A stretch of 64,000 nucleotides of DNA. Origin: Clavelina lepadiformis. Lineage: Eukaryota > Chordata > Ascidiacea > Aplousobranchia > Clavelinidae. The notes beneath the pieces were generated by a model. The model did no database searches. It was not told the origin of the DNA and worked only from the letters and a program-made list of their open reading frames with translations. This document shows positions 38,301 to 49,633 of this stretch, piece after piece. The stretch lies in contig NC_135246.1 of NCBI RefSeq assembly GCF_947623445.1, positions 11,701,856 through 11,765,855 of the forward strand, written 5' to 3'. Numbering within the stretch: the stretch's first letter is position 1; each line of letters opens with the position of its first letter. A program made the position numbers and the translations under genes.

Positions 38301-41300
38301 CTAGCTAATTACGGGGAATTCTCATTTTTGCACTAAAGCAGTTGAAACAAAGCATATATATTTCATTTTTCGAGGCCATTTACCGTTCATACGACGTATA
38401 GTTATGAACCCTATTTACATGGCATCTTTAATCGATTTTACCTCTCATTTCGAAAATTAAAAAAAGGAAAGCGAATTTAAATGTGTGCCTCACATCAACT
38501 CCACTTGTATAAAGGACGTACTGTAGGATAACATGCTTAGAAACGGATTGAGATATATTATTCGATAACTGAGTTGCTTTCTAAAAAGATGGAATAAATA
38601 TTGGGAATGCATGCATAGGCCTTAATACCAACTTAAGGTAGCACAGACGAAATCGGTTAATTGCATACCGTTTAAAGCCTTAAATGCCTTAAATGCCTAT
38701 ATCATTTTATTGCATACAAATCTGATGAAGTCCTGAATCGATTCCAATATAACATTAAGTAAAAATGTTGGTTAATCACTTAAAGGAATAAATCAGATTA
38801 TGGTATGAGGTTTCTGTCTCGGTTGCTGCTTTTGTTCGACTAACTGCATATTTTTATGAGCAAAATGTTCCAACGATAAACATTTGTAAGTTTTGTGCTT
38901 CGTGACGCAATAACTAAGTTTGCTGGTTTTCTTTCTGCGGAATAACAGAAAAAATAATTGGTGTCATCAGCATAACTGCATATGTTTGTCATATCACATT
39001 TGTTTTTATTTTGTCTGTTTTACTTCGCTTTTAATGACGTTATTATTTGGCACCATTGCAAATCTTTATGCTGCACAGTGTGGTCAAATAAGTTTGGTAA
39101 ATTTCTGCACATGCTACAACTGTCAGTATGTACAAAATAAAATTCTTATTTTAAAATTTTCAAGATAATAACAACACGTACAAAAACTGGAAGCAAACAA
39201 ACAAGTGCAACTTCCACAAATTGCATACATACGTTGTAGGCCTATTGCCTGTTAAAAAGTAGTCTAAAACTTTATGGCTAAAAATAACAAACAGAACAAA
39301 TATCAATAGGATTATTAACCAACTGTATATGTACTACACTATATTTTAAATATATGTGTATACAATGTACATTATAGGCTATATATCAACTGTTAAAAAT
39401 CACTATTTATATATTGTCGATAACTTCAACAATGTTACACATATCCAAAAACAAAGTGGTTTTCATTAATTATTAAGTAAAATATAAGCTATACCAGTAG
39501 TTCTTAAATTGGGTTTGGTAGAGATCATGACATACAAGCTGTGTCGCTGTGCACACAATATAGGCAATTTTCTTTATCTTTAATGAAGGGGTCGGTGTTT
39601 CGGTGAATGTATGCACACAACTTACAAGCTTCAGCACCTCCAATAAATCTAAAAACCACTGAGCTATTCAAATTTTACTAAATTACCAAATAGTATTCTG
39701 CTTTAGGATGCAGAGATACTTCGGCGATTTTCCGCCATTCATCTTCCCTGGATGACTCCGCAAAGACAAAAGCTTCTTTACTCAGATCTAATTCCTGAAA
39801 CCTAGGAGAGTGGTCACATAGATAAAGTGCATAATATACAAGTATAAGTCAACCATAAAAACAGATTTAAAGCCTTACCCAATAACATAAATGTCAGGGG
39901 GATCTTTGTCATAGGCTGTCCACTCAATCAATGAATCAGGTGGATACTGACCATTAACGTTCCAAGTACCAGCAAATAGTCTAAGTCAAACATAGTTATT
40001 GACTTTTATACTAACAAGATACGCTAGACATGTTTTTTTTTAAAAACACTAATTCATTATATATCATATCATAAATATAATATGCAGATGAGTAATGGTA
40101 CTAGGGTTGGGATCCAAAGAAATCCAGGAATTTTAAGCGTTTTTTATTAAAACCCAAACCCAGGATTTCAAGAATGTATCTATGAATGTCAAGGCAGTGG
40201 GATTTTGCTCAGTTTTTTGGTTTGTTTTTATTTTAGAGTAGTTTCATAAGGCCAAACGCATGCCTTGGAAATAACGGCTTGTCAGAATAATTCTACAGCA
40301 CTGTGCAAGCCTGGCCGTTTGGAGTGGGCAATCGCCGGCATCTAACTGTATTCTTTGAGGCAAAAGTTCAAGAGATCTTTGCCAGTGGTGAGCAATAACT
40401 CTTAGTATGGAGCAATTATCATTGAGTAAATCACATTTTGTAATAAAATCATGAAGTTTCTTGAAAAAGACTCTCAATGACAAAGAGCCAAGGAAGGTGA
40501 ACATGTTTAACAGAAATCAGCATGAAATAATGCAGTATTCTGAAATCATGTCATGATACAGTGGTGACTTTTTCTTGTTACTTTCCTTATAATTAAAAGC
40601 AGTCGAGTGCTTTGTCCGGACGAAAAGTGCAAGGCTATGCACTTTTCTGTTACAGGCGAAAAGTGAGTGGAATTATGTATGATCACTGATATTGTATATA
40701 GTACTAACTTTTTGAAATTACTGTATATACTCGAGTATAGGTTGAGATTTTTGCAATTGATTTTCACCCCAAAAAGCAGGGTTCGACCTATACCTGGGAC
40801 AAGCCAGAGTAAAACCTCCAAGTCCAGCTGACAGCACAGTGGCTGACGCATACATGAATTTGAACCGTCAATTTATTGCGCTTACTGGCCACTTCGTATA
40901 AATAACTTCACAACAACTCGCATGCCTGTCGCTTGCACGAAATGAATATCACGTGACGAGTATGACTTGCGTCACGCGAATTCTTTGTAGGCTTGTCTTA
41001 AAGATGTGCTGCTGAAGTTTGAAGTTATGCAATTGCTACGCAAGTACTGGCAAGGTAGGCTAAAAAGTTCATCATGAAGACAGGTTTGAAGTGAAGATCA
41101 AGTGCGGGGGATTGTGAACCACCAAATGGTGGTGCCAGGAATAAGCTAGTCGACTTTTACACGACAGAATAAAAATAGCTCCGATTTTCAGGGTCGACCT
41201 ATACTCGAGTATATATGGTACCATAAATTGTTCAAACACGATTAGACCAGGCATAACTCACATCATGCCAAATAATATGAACATTTCAGGTTGGGATTAA

Positions 41301-42677
41301 AATAGTTCACGCAAGGGTTTGAGGATTGGGTTTATGCACAACTTAAAAGTTTATGATTTTAATCTTTCCTGCCAACTTTCAGCGCTCGCTGTTTCTTTGT
41401 TAGGTACAAAGTATAGATGGGACATTCTATCATCTTATCTGAAGTAACCCTTAGTTCATTCACCAATTAATAGAGCACACAACACCGACATTGAGCAACC
41501 ACTCGCCTGAGTCCGACGAAGATTTACTTTTCACGGAAAAGCCTACAATGTTAGTATTTTCCAACTGAAATCAGGTCTCAATGTCAACACTTTTGATGCG
41601 CTCCGACTTTGCGTTAATATTACAAGAAGTAAATGAATGAATGCCGTTTATACTCTTTCCGATTTTGTAAATCCCGAGAATTCCCAGGATTTTGAAGTAA
41701 AACTCCCTTAAAATACCATTCGCGGGATATTTTAATTTGGTCCCAAAATCCCAAACTTAACTGGTACCTAAAAGGTTTCCGGGATGTATAATCATCCTGT
41801 CTTTTAGTCATAAAGAGCTGCATCAGTTCTTCTCTCTGACCAAGCAGCTTGCTTGTTACGGCATTTTGACCTGTTGCTCCCTCAAATGAAGCAAAATCCA
41901 TACGGTCTGCTTGAGATAATCCAGTTGATAAGCTTTAGGAAAGAAAACAGATCTAATAAAATAGTGGAGTCTGCAACACACTGACACAGTATAGTAGTTT
42001 ACCATTTTGCCCTAGATTCACATACACTTATTCAAACACGTAAACGTTGCCTTAAAACCGTACCTTTGTGTTCGAGATAGTTTAGCACTAGAATCATCGG
42101 GAACATAACTAACAAACGATGAAGATTGTGACTTCATTTCTTGTGCACTCGATGAAGAAGAGCTAACAAACAAGACTAATTAAGAATACATAAACAGTTA
42201 AAAGATACTGTACTAGCAGTTACATGTTACTTGCAACACAATATTTTATAACCTTTTTATGATCGTAGGATGCATGTCAGCGGCCTCGCCATCATTCACA
42301 TAGCTAACAAATGAGGGCCTATTTCTCTCCAGAGTAAATAGTGATGGTACACCACTTTCATTCAATGTTTGTTTGGCATTTATTTCAGTGTCATGTTTGT
42401 CAAGCTGTAAACTGATAAGATCGCTAGTTAGACCAGCTCCACCAGATGTGGTGCTTGATCTAGTCTTTACATTAGATGCATGATTTGGGGGAGGTGGTGG
42501 TGGCCTCGAAGGTCTTCTGACTACTGGCTGTTGTTTTTCATTTAATGCTGGTGTTACGGAAGATGAAGTCAGAGGGTCAAATTCTGAAAGGTTAATCTGA
42601 CTGTCACTGAGTTCAATTAAGTTGACAGAGTCAGAGCTTGTTGTCTTGGTATCCATTGTTTCATTAGTCAATTGCAT
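32363..42677 (-). CDS. OCRL: OCRL/INPP5B-type inositol polyphosphate 5-phosphatase, 18 exons
   Basis: Exons: 42677-42253, 42162-42064, 41932-41768, 39980-39879, 39801-39687, 37774-37658, 37396-37212, 37131-37020, 36914-36722, 36552-36452, 36363-36253, 36163-35998, 35911-35801, 35727-35603, 35538-35422, 35181-34954, 32711-32600, 32490-32363. All are in phase, 903 residues (human OCRL 901). The enzyme removes the 5-phosphate of PtdIns(4,5)P2 on endosome/Golgi membranes. Domains: a disordered N-terminus of about 230 residues with a proline run and LIELSD; 5-phosphatase domain from FAGTWNVNG through [30 protein letters not shown] and [12 protein letters not shown] domain ([12 protein letters not shown]); RhoGAP-like domain ([23 protein letters not shown]). 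It could be called OCRL or INPP5B; invertebrates commonly have one pro-orthologue. No N-terminal PH domain is visible. Intron 3 (39981-41767) is filled by a hAT element. Confidence 0.93.
34468..34655. mobile_element. MITE with 26-base perfect terminal repeats (OCRL intron)
   Basis: The left end begins ACCGTATTTTCTTGAATA and continues to AGAAACCGC; the right end is its exact reverse complement over 26 bases. 188 bases, no coding capacity. No clear target duplication, so superfamily is undetermined. It lies in the 2.2-kb intron 32712-34953. Confidence 0.7.
37900..38241. mobile_element. hAT-like MITE in OCRL intron 6 region
   Basis: Terminal inverted repeats CAGGGGTTCCCAACC and GGTTGGGAACCCCTG are perfect over 15 bases. 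The 8-base duplication atatacag is exact at 37892-37899 and 38242-38249. 342 bases, located between exons 39801-39687 and 37774-37658. Typical short hAT. Confidence 0.88.
40102..41759. mobile_element. hAT-like element filling OCRL intron 3
   Basis: Ends TAGGGTTGGGAT and ATCCCAAACTTA are imperfect inverted repeats, flanked by aatggtac (40094-40101) and actggtac (41760-41767), 7 of 8 identical. The element is 1.66 kb, contains a second palindromic element (40724-41215) and no recognisable transposase. The right duplication is the first eight bases of the OCRL intron. Confidence 0.6.
40724..41215. mobile_element. MITE nested in the intron 3 hAT element
   Basis: Inverted ends TATATACTCGAGTATAGGT and ACCTATACTCGAGTATATA, continuing with mismatches (GGTTGA versus GGTCGACCC). 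About 490 bases, no coding. Target duplication unclear. Confidence 0.6.
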
Positions 42678-42680
42678 TTG

Positions 42681-42682
42681 CT
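42681..42682 (-). promoter_or_regulatory. Candidate acceptor just before OCRL start
   Basis: On the minus strand ATTTTCTAG ends three bases (CAA) before the ATG at 42677. This resembles the site before PTPMT1. It may be a spliced-leader acceptor, a 5' UTR intron end, or an internal exon boundary if an upstream PH-domain exon exists outside what I recognised. Confidence 0.4.
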
Positions 42683-44291
42683 AGAAAATATTTTCTACAG
42701 CTATCTCAGTCGTAAATGACTGCAACAAGTGTTTCATTTTCATTGATCACTTGGCTGCATATATTCAAAATCATAATTTAAGTGCTTAACTATTCAAATG
42801 TGTTAAATAAAACGGCCTTAATCCAACATTAACATTAAAGTGCAGCAAACCAATTTTTAACATACAGTATATATCTCAAAGGCGTATTTGCCAATGTTCA
42901 AACTAAAAAGTATTGCTTTCAAAATTCTTGGTTTGTTTTACAACCAAACCTGCCCATTTTGTACATTATAATGCTGGGTCATTCCATACTATATCAACCA
43001 ACCTTGAACACCCTTACCTCCCAGATATTTTTGCTTTGTATATATATGTTACACACAGGGCTTCCATACCACCCTTATTTTTCTAAGATTTGTCCTTTTT
43101 TAAGATATCGTGTTTTGGAAAATTGCTTTGTCCTTATTTCTTATAGGGTAGAAGAATTAAAAAAAAAATCAGTGTTCTATGTCAACTGAGTTTAAAATAG
43201 GGCTATAAATTCAGGCATTTCTGCCAATGGAGGGAGCCCTTTTTTCTTTTTATACTTGTACCAACTACAGCTTCCATAAACAATGCTAAAAATTGGCAGA
43301 ATTCAATTCTTGGAACTTACTTTTTTTATATTCGTATAATATTCAATTTAAAAAGAACCTTGCTGCACCTTGAAATTGCACCTAAACAGTTCACTAGGTT
43401 TTAACAAGTTTACAAAACACATTACAAACAACCAAAAAAGAATTGGGAAACGTAGAGGAAATGTTCACTAACATAAAAAAAACTGGTATTAACAAGCAAA
43501 ATACAGTATAATATGCAAAGTAGTATAATTTGTTGCACAACAAATGGGTTGTTTAGTAAAACTGCACCAAAGAAACTTTAACTTTATCCCAGGGACCGGA
43601 ACCCCATTTCTATTGCCAGTAGAGGGCACTATATTGAGGCCCGAGTGCACTAACAGATGAACAGCAAGAATCTGATTTTTCCTTCTGGCCTTTTGTAAAC
43701 TCCGAGATAAATAACCCGGCCTATTGTTTATTTTGTGGAGGAACGAATGATTGAACCATGCTACTTAAAACTCTAATTTGCTATTGCAATGCTTTACCAA
43801 AAATTTCGTGTACCATAAACTACATGTAGTAGACTTATATCAAACCCACTGCTGATGTTTTATCTTTGTTATGATTATGAATTATTTACAGCTTTAAAAC
43901 CAGTCGTGAGCAAATGAACCCGTCCAAGCGAACCTGTATAGCCTAGTTTGGGGCCTTCCCTTAGTAACAGTTCGTGCCCACCGTGCTCATGAGTTTGGCC
44001 ATAGAAACAAGATCTTGATCCCTGAGATTGAAGCCCTGAAAGCGAAAAAGTCTTCAGGGCTTTGTCGCTTTTTCCCATTGGTTGATTGTTTGTGAGCATA
44101 GATTTTTTTTGACCAGTCTACAGCGAGTTAGCACCATTCTTTTCGCTAACCACAGTCCACAATCACTGGCGAAAAACAAACGATAGGCTACACCGCTATA
44201 CACCCTGAACGAGTAGTCACAGAAATAAAATGATTGAACTCGTTGCCAACAATTTCATCGTCTTTAAGGTCACTGGGTATATAGGCATAGC

Positions 44292-44719
44292 CAGAGGTGG
44301 GTAGTCGGTACTTTGAAAGTACTGTCGGTACCGGTACCTGGCAAAAAATGTTCCGAAGGTTCCGGTATTCAGTACTATTTTAAAAAAGTAATTCGGTACT
44401 TTGTCGGTACAATGTTTGCCGCTATTATGCCCTGGGTAAAGGTTATTCCAGGTCAAAACATATGTGACGTTAATCGCTAGCAATTGTACTTGACATTTCT
44501 AGATTAAAAAAGATAAACAGATGCTAAATAGCATGGGTTAAATAGCATGTATTTTTGAAAACATGCTTATTAAAATTTTGAAATTATCACGTGAAAAGGA
44601 CCGAGTACAGAGACTGAAATTTCTTGAAATAAGTAATTCGGTACAGAGATTCAGCACTTTTTTTTTCAGAAGCACTGACGGTATAGTGGGTATACCGGCA
44701 TCGGTACTGCCCACCTATG
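44292..44719. mobile_element. hAT-like MITE
   Basis: Ends CAGAGGTGGGTAGTCGGTAC and the matching right end GTACTGCCCACCTATG, with 8-base duplications ggcatagc (44284-44291) and ggtatagc (44720-44727), 7 of 8. Interior is rich in 'cggtac' repeats. 428 bases. Confidence 0.75.
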
Positions 44720-47700
44720 GGTATAGCCAATTTTATATAGGATACTCCGCTACTGTCTACTCTATGTCTGCGCAGAACAGCGTAGCAAAACAAACATCTT
44801 TGCCCTTCCGCTAATAAAGAAAGCGGGGTCACCCCGCAACCAGGATATATTTGTATATACTAGGCTTGTATATAGCCTACTGGGGCAGCTGAACTAGATG
44901 GTCGTGATGTGTTTTCCCTACCCCACACAAATCAATTATGTTAAAGTTATAATAGGATACTCTGCTTGCTGCTCGACGACAGACTGCTATTGATGACCCA
45001 ATACCAAAACTGTTGTTTAGTTTTTCCCCAAAGCGAGCGGATGGTGGGGATTTTTTCCTAGGAAAAGTGAACATTGATTTTTAGAAAAGAATACAGTTAA
45101 TTGTTGATTGTGTGGGTGAGAATAGGTAATTTATGTTCACGTCTTCAACACCCTTGATATGAACAAACAGTAACCTGTCCAAATATTTTTTTTATTTCTC
45201 CAGCTGTGTCTTGTATTTTGATGTTATTATGCCTGGTAGTAACAATAATATTTTTAAGCAAGTTGTCCAGTTTTCAGCATCAACCAATAGCAGCTCTAGT
45301 TCTACTCGAGAAAATCACAGTCTGCTTTTTATTACGTCACCAGCTTCATGATCAATAATTTTATTTTTCGTCACAAGCGCGGTGGATACAAAAATCAAGC
45401 CAGTAGTTACTAACACGCGCCAATAAACAAGAAAAAGTGACAAAGCCGGAAAGATTTAAAACGTTCTCAAAACTAATTACGTTAATAATCGCTGGTAACA
45501 ACTAGCACGGCCACTAAACCCATAATTGGTCAATTCCATGAAAGATAAAATGAAAAAAAAACGAAATAAAGCAAACGAGTAGGTGATATGTTCAAGCAAC
45601 AGATGAATAAAAATTGCTTCAATGCTGCAAATCAGCATCAAACTGTCCATTTTCAGCAGCAGCCAATAGCAGGGTTCTACTCGAGCAATTATAGTCTAGT
45701 GAAGTCTCGTGTTACACATCACGAACAGCAGCCTGTCAATTACTGAGCAGTAAAGAACACGGAATGCTGTTTGAAAACAGCAGGCTGCTGTACAACAATA
45801 ACGCCCATTTTTCTGATTACAACCCTTTCTCTGCAAATCACTCATCACAACCACATGACGTCACCAATTACTGGATTCTACTCAAAAACAGCAGGCTGCA
45901 ATGGTAATTTCTCCACAAAAGTTTAGCATGTGCTCAGTTAAAATTGCTTTTAACTAATTTGAAAAAATGTTTGTTTGATGATGCTAGCAGCTATACCAAA
46001 GTGGTTTTTGGTTGCGTTGTAGGCGGCCCTTTTTAATTGAATTTTTTCATTGTATTAGAATAATTAGTTCGCAATAAATAATTAGAATAAACACATTTCC
46101 CATCTGATATTTTCCATAACAGACGAAACGTTGTGTTTATTTATGTAACCCTACTTGTTTTGCATTTTTTCGGTGGGATCATAATAAAGTTTGACAAATT
46201 TGTATTAAACCTGTTACCAATTCAAACGTTTTGATCTAAACCAAGTCAAACATAATATTCAATGCGTCCCATCTTAGAGTAACCATAACATTATCAATAA
46301 ACCGTTCCTAAACGACAAAATGCAAACAACTTATATTTCAAATAGCTATGAACAGTGACGTATTTAAGATTACGGTGAGAGGGGTCAAAGTTGTTTAATG
46401 TGGCAACTACTGTAGAAGATGCTACGTAAAGTGTCCCACACAGACTGGGCATTTTAGTTTGAATATTTGGTAATTTCATAATTTGCATGAAAGCGTCAAC
46501 GCAAACTTTAAAAAAATTTGTAAAAATTATGTAAACGCTTCGAACCAACCGAAAGTATGCTATCAATAATCACGAACACGATTCAATTTAACAGCTCTTT
46601 GTCTAGCAATTACGGTTTGAAGTGTCGGAATGTATTGATATACTGTATTATAAGATTTATTAACTCACCCTATCATTATGAATTTCAATTGAACGGTCGC
46701 AATGTGCTGATTATGTAAAAACACCGATAAAAAAAGATAAAATGGTAATTACCACAAAAATCGTTTCCTCTCTAAACTTTTTACCCCACCAAGGCACTAA
46801 AGTTTTTTATGCAACATAACTTGAAAAAAATAAAACAAACGATTTCTTTGTAGTGTTCCTATGATGAAACTCGCTTTTACCCTTATCTGCATAGGCTACA
46901 ACTTTTTATGCAAATTTGCTCTATCCCTCATTTTCTTTACATATGATGTAAGATAATCTTTTGATAAATTATCCAAGTTCTATTATGATTCCATGTTCCG
47001 AAACCATTACATGAAAGCTGCGTTGCCAAATTAAAGGGGTATTGGGCTTCATCTGTTACCATAGTTTCACTAAATGACGATAAAGACATCCGATTCAACC
47101 ATTAAATGATAACAACAAAAATACACTTTAATTATGTAAACATTTGTTATAGCAACTAGATTAAACCCTTCAAAATTGAGTAAACTATCTCGTTATTTAT
47201 TTACAAAACATAGGCCTACTCGTTTTAGAATGTTGACCTTTCGGCGGTAATCTTTGGATTAACGGTTTCTTTAGAAAGCACTGTAGCCGCGTATTTTACT
47301 TCAGAGGGTATACTTCTTTACTAGTTTAAGAAACCTTGCAGGTTACCATTCTTTAGATCTGAAAACACAAATTTAATTGATGTTTCTCCAAAATTTTGCA
47401 GTAATTAAAAATTCAATTCGTGTACAGTATATGAATTTCAAGTCCGCCAGCAAATGGCGGACAGCCTCCAGGCTATTGTTCGCTATCTCATCTATAACTC
47501 ATTAACGTAATGTCGTAATGTGATTAGTGGAGAATGGTCTTAAGCTTTGTTTTACGTCCTCCGGCATATATCTGTTATTCTATACCAATATGCGATGATA
47601 AACAGCTTTCACAAGACAAGTTTGTAAAAATTCTATTCTGCAAAATATGCGCAGCACATTAGCGTAACATTTTTTCACACTGCAGCCGAACCAAAGGTTG

Positions 47701-47883
47701 CACGTAGCATTCAAATAGAAATGGAATGATTGACAAAAATGAGCTTTAGAGTCTTCAGACGTCAGTAAAGTTCATCTGTGTTCAGCTTCATATTCATCAC
47801 ACATCGCATTGGAACACAATACGCCGTATGCTATTACGCATGCAGATTGGAAATCGTCACAAGTTTCGCTTGATGAGTGCAAC

Positions 47884-49633
47884 CTAATATCTTCGGGAAT
47901 CCCTTGGTAACTGAATGGCGATGTCCATAAAATCGCCAATCTCAAAATGATGTGAGGCAAGCGTTACTGTATCATTTGGCCCCTTGCTTCCACCGACCGT
48001 TTGTCCTACCTCTCGCATCCTAGTAAAAACGAAAAAGATTTAATGAAAACTATCCCGCGGCATGCACTGATTATTATTTATCATTGCACAAACTAAAAAC
48101 GTCCTGTTAATTTGCTATGCACGAACCCAGGATGTTTCATTTTTTCACCATTTTGGAATTTAAAAAAGCTTGGGGTCTCCCTAGGCGGTATTTTGGGCAC
48201 AATGAAAGAATCTCAACTTTTTTTTGATTTATGACGTCATTTTGAGGTTGCACCCCCTTGTTGAAGTTTCAGTGGAGGTGCATTGTTCTAATTTGGCGAT
48301 ATCTTGGTAACCGATTGAGCTAGGGCCATTATCAAGGTGTCAAAAGATGCAGAATGGCTGGTTTCCTATAACCACTCAATACATTTTAGTTGCATTTTCG
48401 CTCTAGAAAAAAAGTTATTTGAGAAAAACCAAAGTTTTGACATATTTTGTATGTTGGGAACTACATTGTGATTTGCATACAAAATATGTCAAAACTTAGG
48501 TTTTTCTCAAATAACTTTTTTTCTAGAGCGAAAATGCAACTAAAATGTATTGAGTGGTTATAGGAAACCAGCCATTCTGCATCTTTTGACACGTTAATAA
48601 TGGCCCTAGCTCAATCGGTTACCAAGATATCGCCAAATAAGAACAATGCACCTCCACTGAAACTTCAACAAGGGGGTGCAACCTCAAAATGACGTCATAA
48701 AACAAAAAGAAGTTTAGATTCTTTCATTGTGCCCAAAATACCGCCTAGGGAGACCCCAAGCTTTTTTAAATTCCAAAATGGTGAAAAAATGAAACATCCT
48801 AACTCGAACACATATGTTGGAATGCACGAATTTCTAATTTCCTATGACAAAGTCACGTATTAAAGTGTGCAGTGAAATTTGATAAATCATTAAGTTCTTC
48901 AAACAATAATCCAATGTACTCAAAGAAAGTTACCATTATTGTATTGCAATATACCTTAAGACTTAAGCATTAGCACATGAAAATAAGTATAAATATAGAC
49001 AGGAACGCGCGCACAATACTATCACAGTCATCTTGTCGTAAATAAAAGTAGTGTAGTAGCGGAAGCACACGGCAACTATCCCATTTCTCTCAAGTTAAAT
49101 GCAAACAAACCACAACTAGAGTTGAAAATATGGTAGATTACCTGAATCGCCCAGTGCGATCTTGGAAGACAACAGCAAACTTAAAAACCGTTCCTTTCTT
49201 CCTTGCATCTGGGCGGACTTCTTTCACCAGACTGGTTAGTTCTTTTAAAGAAGCGTCCATCCTATAGAACACGTCGTCAAAAATACATTGTAAGCATTCA
49301 CAGATATGAAAATGTGTATCCAACTATCCATGTGTCCAGCGAAATAATGAAACTGATCTGCACTCTTTCAGATAGGCTTTTAAATGAACAGCTTTAACGA
49401 AATCATATGAAACTACAACTGCTAACTGACCATGTGTAAATTTGAAGTTCATTGCTTGGCACTGATGTTTTGGAGAAGTCATCTGGTCGATGATGTCGTC
49501 CATCATCAGAGACAAACACTCGTAAAAGCAATGGACAGGTCTTTTCCCGGTCCACTGGCTTTGCTGGTTCTTGAGCAGGAGCATCCTGAGCAACGCTCCG
49601 AAGCCGTTCTTCAATTGCACCACTTTGAGGCAT
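47884..49633 (-). CDS. SAP18: SAP18, Sin3-associated / ASAP-complex ubiquitin-like protein
   Basis: Exons 49633-49431, 49261-49142, 48020-47884; about 152 residues (human 153). SAP18 joins the Sin3-HDAC corepressor and, with RNPS1 and Acinus, the exon-junction ASAP complex. Conserved blocks are almost identical to human: PVDREKTCPLLLRVF, GRHHR, ELQIYTWMDA, LKELTSLVKEV, ARKKGTVFKFAVVF, then HHFEIGDFMDIAI. The last exon has one extra base within T4 at 48000-48003; as read, the frame hits a TGA about seven codons later, while removing one T restores the conserved C-terminus ending DSRRY. This may be a base-calling or assembly error. Intron 2 (48021-49141) contains the large foldback 48129-48800. 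Confidence 0.92.
48129..48800. repeat. Large near-perfect inverted repeat (foldback) in SAP18 intron 2
   Basis: Left arm 48129-48453 and right arm 48476-48800, each 325 bases, are reverse complements with few mismatches (for example AGGATGTTTCATTTTTTCAC at the left end and its complement at the right). The spacer is only about 22 bases. No open frame and no obvious target duplication. It is a foldback or long-TIR MITE. Confidence 0.9.

Larger units (their letters stand above)
42678..47883. other. Intergenic 5.2 kb, no gene seen
   Basis: Between the start of the OCRL-like gene and the 3' end of SAP18. Contains one hAT-like MITE (44292-44719) and an imperfectly duplicated segment (about 45270-45360 and 45648-45740, sharing 'caatagcag' and 'ttctactcgag'). 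Open frames are short and have no homology I recognise. Confidence 0.5.

Noticed and set aside
38920..39168. 82-codon plus-strand open frame with hydrophobic, Cys-rich translation
   Set aside because: It lies in an OCRL intron, antisense, with no homology or splice context; likely chance.
43875..44099. 74-codon minus-strand open frame
   Set aside because: No homologue recognised and no supporting splice or polyadenylation context in a transposon-bearing region.
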